The notes beneath the pieces are model-generated. The model saw only the letters and a program-made list of their open reading frames with translations, made no database searches and was not told the origin of the DNA. Position numbers and translations under genes: made by a program. Below, one piece after another: positions 56,101 through 64,000 of a stretch of DNA of 64,000 nt (positions are counted from its first letter, which is position 1; the number at the start of each line of letters is the position of its first letter). The stretch spans positions 480,001-544,000 of the forward strand of contig JACVTC010000033.1 in NCBI GenBank assembly GCA_016946835.1, given 5' to 3'. The stretch comes from Neocallimastix lanati (nom. inval.) (taxonomy: Eukaryota > Neocallimastigomycota > Neocallimastigomycetes > Neocallimastigales > Neocallimastigaceae).

Positions 56101-57241
56101 ATTTTATAGAAGTAATTGTAGGTCATGCTTTGATAAAAGTGATATTGAGGATAAAAAAATGTTAGATATTATTCAAAATATTTCAAATATTCATATTAAA
56201 TATAAAAAGGATTTACTTAACTATCAAATATCCTTAGAAAATAATTCTATTAGAAAGGTATTAAATAATTCTGAATCTTCTCTCTATGATGTTGTAAATG
56301 GTAATGAAGAAGATGAGAATGAAGATAGCAAAGAATCTGAAGCATGTAGTAGTCATATAAAGAAAGAATTAAGTAATTATGTTATAGATGACAATTACAA
56401 AAATGAAATAGATGGATCCTTAAAAAATATTATATTTACTATCCGAAGATACACATCACTATATAATAAAAAGGATAATACTAAAAAGCAATATAGCACA
56501 TTAAATAGAATGTCTTTCTCTCAGTACTCCCCATATATTGAAGATATATTTAGTCCTAGTCAAAGAACATCATTTATTTCAACTATTAGTAATAATGATA
56601 ATAATAATAATAGCAATAATAATACTAAATCGGAAGAAAATGATAATAAGAGTGTCAATTCTGCCCATTCACTTTCGGATGTAAATGCAATATCTTTAAA
56701 TGAATTAAATGGTTCATCAAATAGATTAAATATTAATTCACGAAATTCATTAAATTCCAATAGTTCAAATTCTATACATACTAACAGTTATACAGAAGAA
56801 AATAATAATAATAATAATGAAAATTTAAAAGATGATGATGATGATGATGAAATTATCTCTATAACGGAAGGTTTAAATTTATTGAATAATCAACCTAATT
56901 ATCAAATTGACAAAAGAAATAGAAATGTAGAATTATCAAGACATAATTCTATTAGAAAAAATAGTCATTATATAAAAGTATTTACTAATGCTGAAGTAGG
57001 TTCTAGTAATTATTCATCATCATCAACACCTTCACCAGTATCAGTATCACCAATTGAGCCACATTATACTTTAACTAGTGGAGGTGATGATAATTATCAA
57101 AATGGTCAATATTCACCTAATTCAAAGAAGCGTTTTCCATTAAATATGAAAAGAAAAATTTCGATGACGTTAAACTCTCTCACAGGTAGCCATTCATCAA
57201 ATATTCATAGAGATCACGGTAAAGTTAGCAGAGACTATTAA
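51509..57241 (+). CDS. F-BAR/PH/C2 Ras GTPase-activating protein
   Basis: Eleven exons join in frame: 51509-51623, 51759-51855, 51957-52017, 52105-52188, 52305-52367, 52475-52579, 52682-52810, 52914-53087, 53266-53433 and 53690-57241 are ten clear pieces (ten exons if none was missed), giving 1515 residues. Residues 1-276 are helical and charged (MSFENVYRYTNESLILCHDVLDFY start; KKKRKLFKEAQDIAKEAAEAYNKGL), typical of F-BAR membrane-curvature domains. Residues about 290-395 are a PH domain (GLIEWKSRYFVLMSKHFRLYCF ... RQEWFSHIRDIA). About 727-856 is a C2 domain (IKLCILEARNLFP, NPFWGEEFTFENV). About 863-1170 is RasGAP: IIFRGNSLTTKIIDQYMKL with the likely arginine finger R925, and FLRFFCPAILSP with R1039. 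The linker and tail are Ser/Asn-rich. Likely role: switching off Ras at curved membrane. Confidence 0.88.
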
Positions 57242-58328
57242 TTATTATTCATTCATACAAAAAAAAAATAAAAGAAAATAAAAGAAAATAAAAGAAAAAA
57301 AAAAGTTAAAAAAAAAAATAAAAAATAAAAAAATAATTAATTAAAATAAATAAATGAAATGAATAAAATAAAAATAGAAAAATAAAAATAAAAATAAAAA
57401 AAAAAAAAAAGAAATAATAATTATAATAATAATAATAATAATAATAATAATTATCATAATTATAATAAATAAATAATAATGAATAATATAGTATATGATT
57501 TTTATTATTCTTTATAAATAACGCAAAAATTTTAAAATAATACTAGTAATAAAATAAAAATTTATAAATATTAGGAAAGTTTAGAATTTAATATTTAATA
57601 TTTTTTATAAAATATATATATATATATATATATATCAATAAATTTAATAACTATAAAGCATTACAATTATAATTATCGTTATAATTTGTGAATAATACCA
57701 TAAATTTTTGTTAAACACTACTTCTAACACAAACGTATTTGATATTTTTTTCCATATATATATAAAAATCATATCTTACTTAAATCATAAATATTACATT
57801 ATAATAATAATAATAGCAAAAATTATATATATATAAATTTTATTTATTTACTGTATAGTAAATAAATAAAATTTAAATTAAAAAAAAAAAATAAAAAAAA
57901 ATAAAAATACTATTATTTAAAATTAATAAAATGATTAACATGTTCTTTAAAAAAAAAAAAATTTAAAAATGATAATTATTATTTGCTTAAAAATAAATAA
58001 ATTTAATATAAATAAATTTATAAAGTATAAATAATATAAACCAATATATATTTATTTTATGATGTTTATTATTTACGATTTTTATAAAAAAAATATTCAT
58101 ATATAATTACAATAATGTAATTAACAATAAAATTATAATTAAAATATATTATATAAATATATATTATTAATATATTTATATAAAAAAAGAAGTTATATAA
58201 TTATAAAATATAATTATAAAAATATTTAAGATTATAAATAAAACTATTCATAAATTTTATATAAAAATTATATTAAATTTTTTTATCATTAATTATTGCT
58301 ATTTTTAATATTACACTATTGAAAAGAA
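57242..58328. other. Convergent 3' intergenic region
   Basis: It separates the 3' ends of the RasGAP gene and the CH-domain gene. A/T-only low complexity: AAAAT-type purine runs (57258-57415), (AAT)n at 57425-57450 and (AT)n at 57611-57635. No gene seen. Confidence 0.7.
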
Positions 58329-61975
<3,647 letters not shown>

Positions 61976-63821
61976 TTTGCTTTATAATTTATTTTATTAT
62001 TTTTATCTAAATAATAAAAAATAATAAAATATTAATAAAATTTTTGATGCAGTAATAAAAATAAATAAAAAAAAAAAAAAAAATAAAATAAAATAAAATA
62101 ATTGCCTTTGACTATTTTAATATATTGAAACTATACCATTGAGCTCTTTATTATTTAAATATTTTTTAATTTAAAAAAATTTTCTCCATAATTTATTTAT
62201 AGTTAATATATATATTTATATTTAATTAAAATTTAAATGAATATTAAATTCATCAAAAGTGATACAAAATAAGAAATTTTTTATTTATAAATATCTTATA
62301 TGTTAATACATATTTTATTTTTTAATAAATAGACTTTATCATAATTATAAAAACTCTTAGCACTCATTAAATAAAAATTTATATATTTTAAAGAAGGTTA
62401 CAATAATAAATATTAAAAATAAATTTATAGTATTTATATTATGGTAATACAAAATTGTAAATATAGTTTAAAATATACTATTATCTTAAACTACCTTAAA
62501 CTATAAAAAATATTTTTTTTATATATTTATAGTATAAAAATATATATATAAAATTATTTTAAAAATTTATTAGTATTTAAAATTAAAAAAAAATTTACAT
62601 ATAATATTAGTATTAATATTTATTTATTTGTTCGTTTATTTATTACTTTTTATTTTTTTTTTTTATTAATTTATTACAAGAAAAATTTTCTAATATGTAT
62701 TTATGGTATTTTTTATATAACTATTAATATCATGTTAACTAATTTATAACACATTTTCTTATTATTTTATAAAATGAAAAAATATAATTTTATTCTTTTA
62801 TTTATCAATTTACAAAGTAATAGACAATTCATTTTAAAAAATTCATTATACCTATTTTTTTAATCATTATTTTCTTTGTTTGAATATTTTGATAATAATG
62901 TTATAATAGTAATATTGATATTATAAATATAATTCTATATAAATTTTAAAATATAAGTAATTATTTAAAATTTGAAAATAAAACCAAAATATAATAAAAA
63001 AAAAAAAAAAACTAGATTTATGATTTTAATGTCAAAAATATATACATAATTTTGTAATTATTAAAAAAAATAATAACATTTAGTATATCATTTTTTCTAT
63101 CAATAATGACTAATACTATTGTAAAAAAAAAAAAAAAATTCATAATAATAAAAAATACAAAATAATTTATTATATAAATAAAAGTATCATATTAATATTA
63201 TCATTAATAAAGAATTACTTAATAATACTTAAGACATAATATTAATAATAATAATTATACAATAAAATATATATAATTTTTTATTTTATTTCAATATTTA
63301 TCTAATATACTAATAATAAATAACAAATTTTACTAATTATTTTATTATATTACTTAGCTTAAATAATATTAATATTTATAAATCGTATATATATCTGAAA
63401 GATTTTATATTCAAAAAAGTTAATATTAACTTTTATTTGTTATATCTATTATAACCTTTTTTTTTTTTTTTTTTTTTTTTTTATGGATTAATTTTTTACT
63501 TTTATTCCTCCCTTTCATAATAAATTTTTTTAAAAAAAAAAACAAAAAAAAAAAACTTAAAATTTAAATTATATTATATCTCTAAATATAATATATTAAT
63601 TTTTATATCAGAATATTACAATAGTAAATTTAAATTTTAAAATTATATATATATATTAAAATTACAATCATATTCATATTACTATATTATATCATTTTTA
63701 TTATATTTTTAAATTATTTATTATAATATTCGTAGTTAATATATTGTATATAATATTTTCAAATATTTTATATATTGAAATAGGGAAATATGTATTTATT
63801 AATAATCTTTTTTTTTTGTTT

Positions 63822-63865
<44 letters not shown>

Positions 63866-64000
63866 CTTTTTTAATTTATCTAAAATATTGATATTACATT
63901 TAATTTAGTTTTTCATGAATTATTCCTATGAACGATTAATATAATAATTATTGCATTTAATTATATAGTATCTTATTTATTATAAATGAAATATGTAATT
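61976..64000. other. Right-edge region upstream of the CH-domain-like gene
   Basis: A/T-rich with no gene seen on either strand. It holds short AAAT/poly(A) runs just upstream of the gene (62061-62100) and T runs at 63458-63482 and 63824-63863. It should include that gene's promoter, which cannot be pinpointed. Confidence 0.65.

Overview
The window is nuclear DNA of a eukaryote with extremely A+T-rich non-coding sequence, short introns with GTAAAT/GTATGT-like donors and TAG/AAG acceptors, Asn-rich proteins and many AAT, TTTTA and poly(A) runs. The best lineage clue is the decayed gene at the left end, which carries two domains that look like the fungal CBM10-type dockerins of cellulosomal enzymes. 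That points to an anaerobic gut fungus (Neocallimastigomycota). This is inference from sequence; no database was searched.

Layout, left to right: (1) 3-2700, a broken dockerin-containing secreted-protein gene (+). (2) 6188-8766, acetolactate synthase ILV2 (-), 3 exons. (3) 15149-17752, the eEF1A methyltransferase EFM7 (-), 8 small exons. (4) about 19908-25197, a homologue of HROB, the homologous-recombination OB-fold protein that loads MCM8-MCM9 in animals (+); one intron is inflated to about 1.2 kb by a TTTTA/minisatellite array. (5) 25686-26041, a short poly(A)-tailed retrocopy with target-site duplications, then a second TTTTA/minisatellite array at 26757-27779. (6) 28276-31227, an unrecognised CxxC zinc-finger-like, Asn/Ser-rich protein (+). 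(7) 32369-32762, a poly(A)-tailed non-coding retroposon. (8) 35012-44969, a BRCA2 homologue of about 2967 residues (+) with ten nearly identical BRC repeats, the complete helical-OB1-OB2/Tower-OB3 DNA-binding domain, and a C-terminal extension of about 660 residues that I cannot assign. (9) about 49472-49890, a SINE-like element (-) with tRNA-type A and B boxes almost touching. (10) 51509-57241, an F-BAR/PH/C2/RasGAP protein (+), 11 exons. (11) 58329-61975, a protein with a long disordered region and a calponin-homology-like domain (-), 7 exons.

The main biological interest is two double-strand-break-repair genes, HROB and BRCA2, about 10 kb apart on the same strand in a fungus; many well-studied fungi (for example budding and fission yeast) lack BRCA2. 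Their proteins act in the same pathway: BRCA2 loads RAD51, and HROB promotes MCM8-9-dependent synthesis after strand invasion. Whether the linkage means anything is unknown. The other genes are unrelated housekeeping or signalling genes. All gene models were assembled by hand from reading frames and splice sites; every multi-exon model closes in frame, which is their main internal support.
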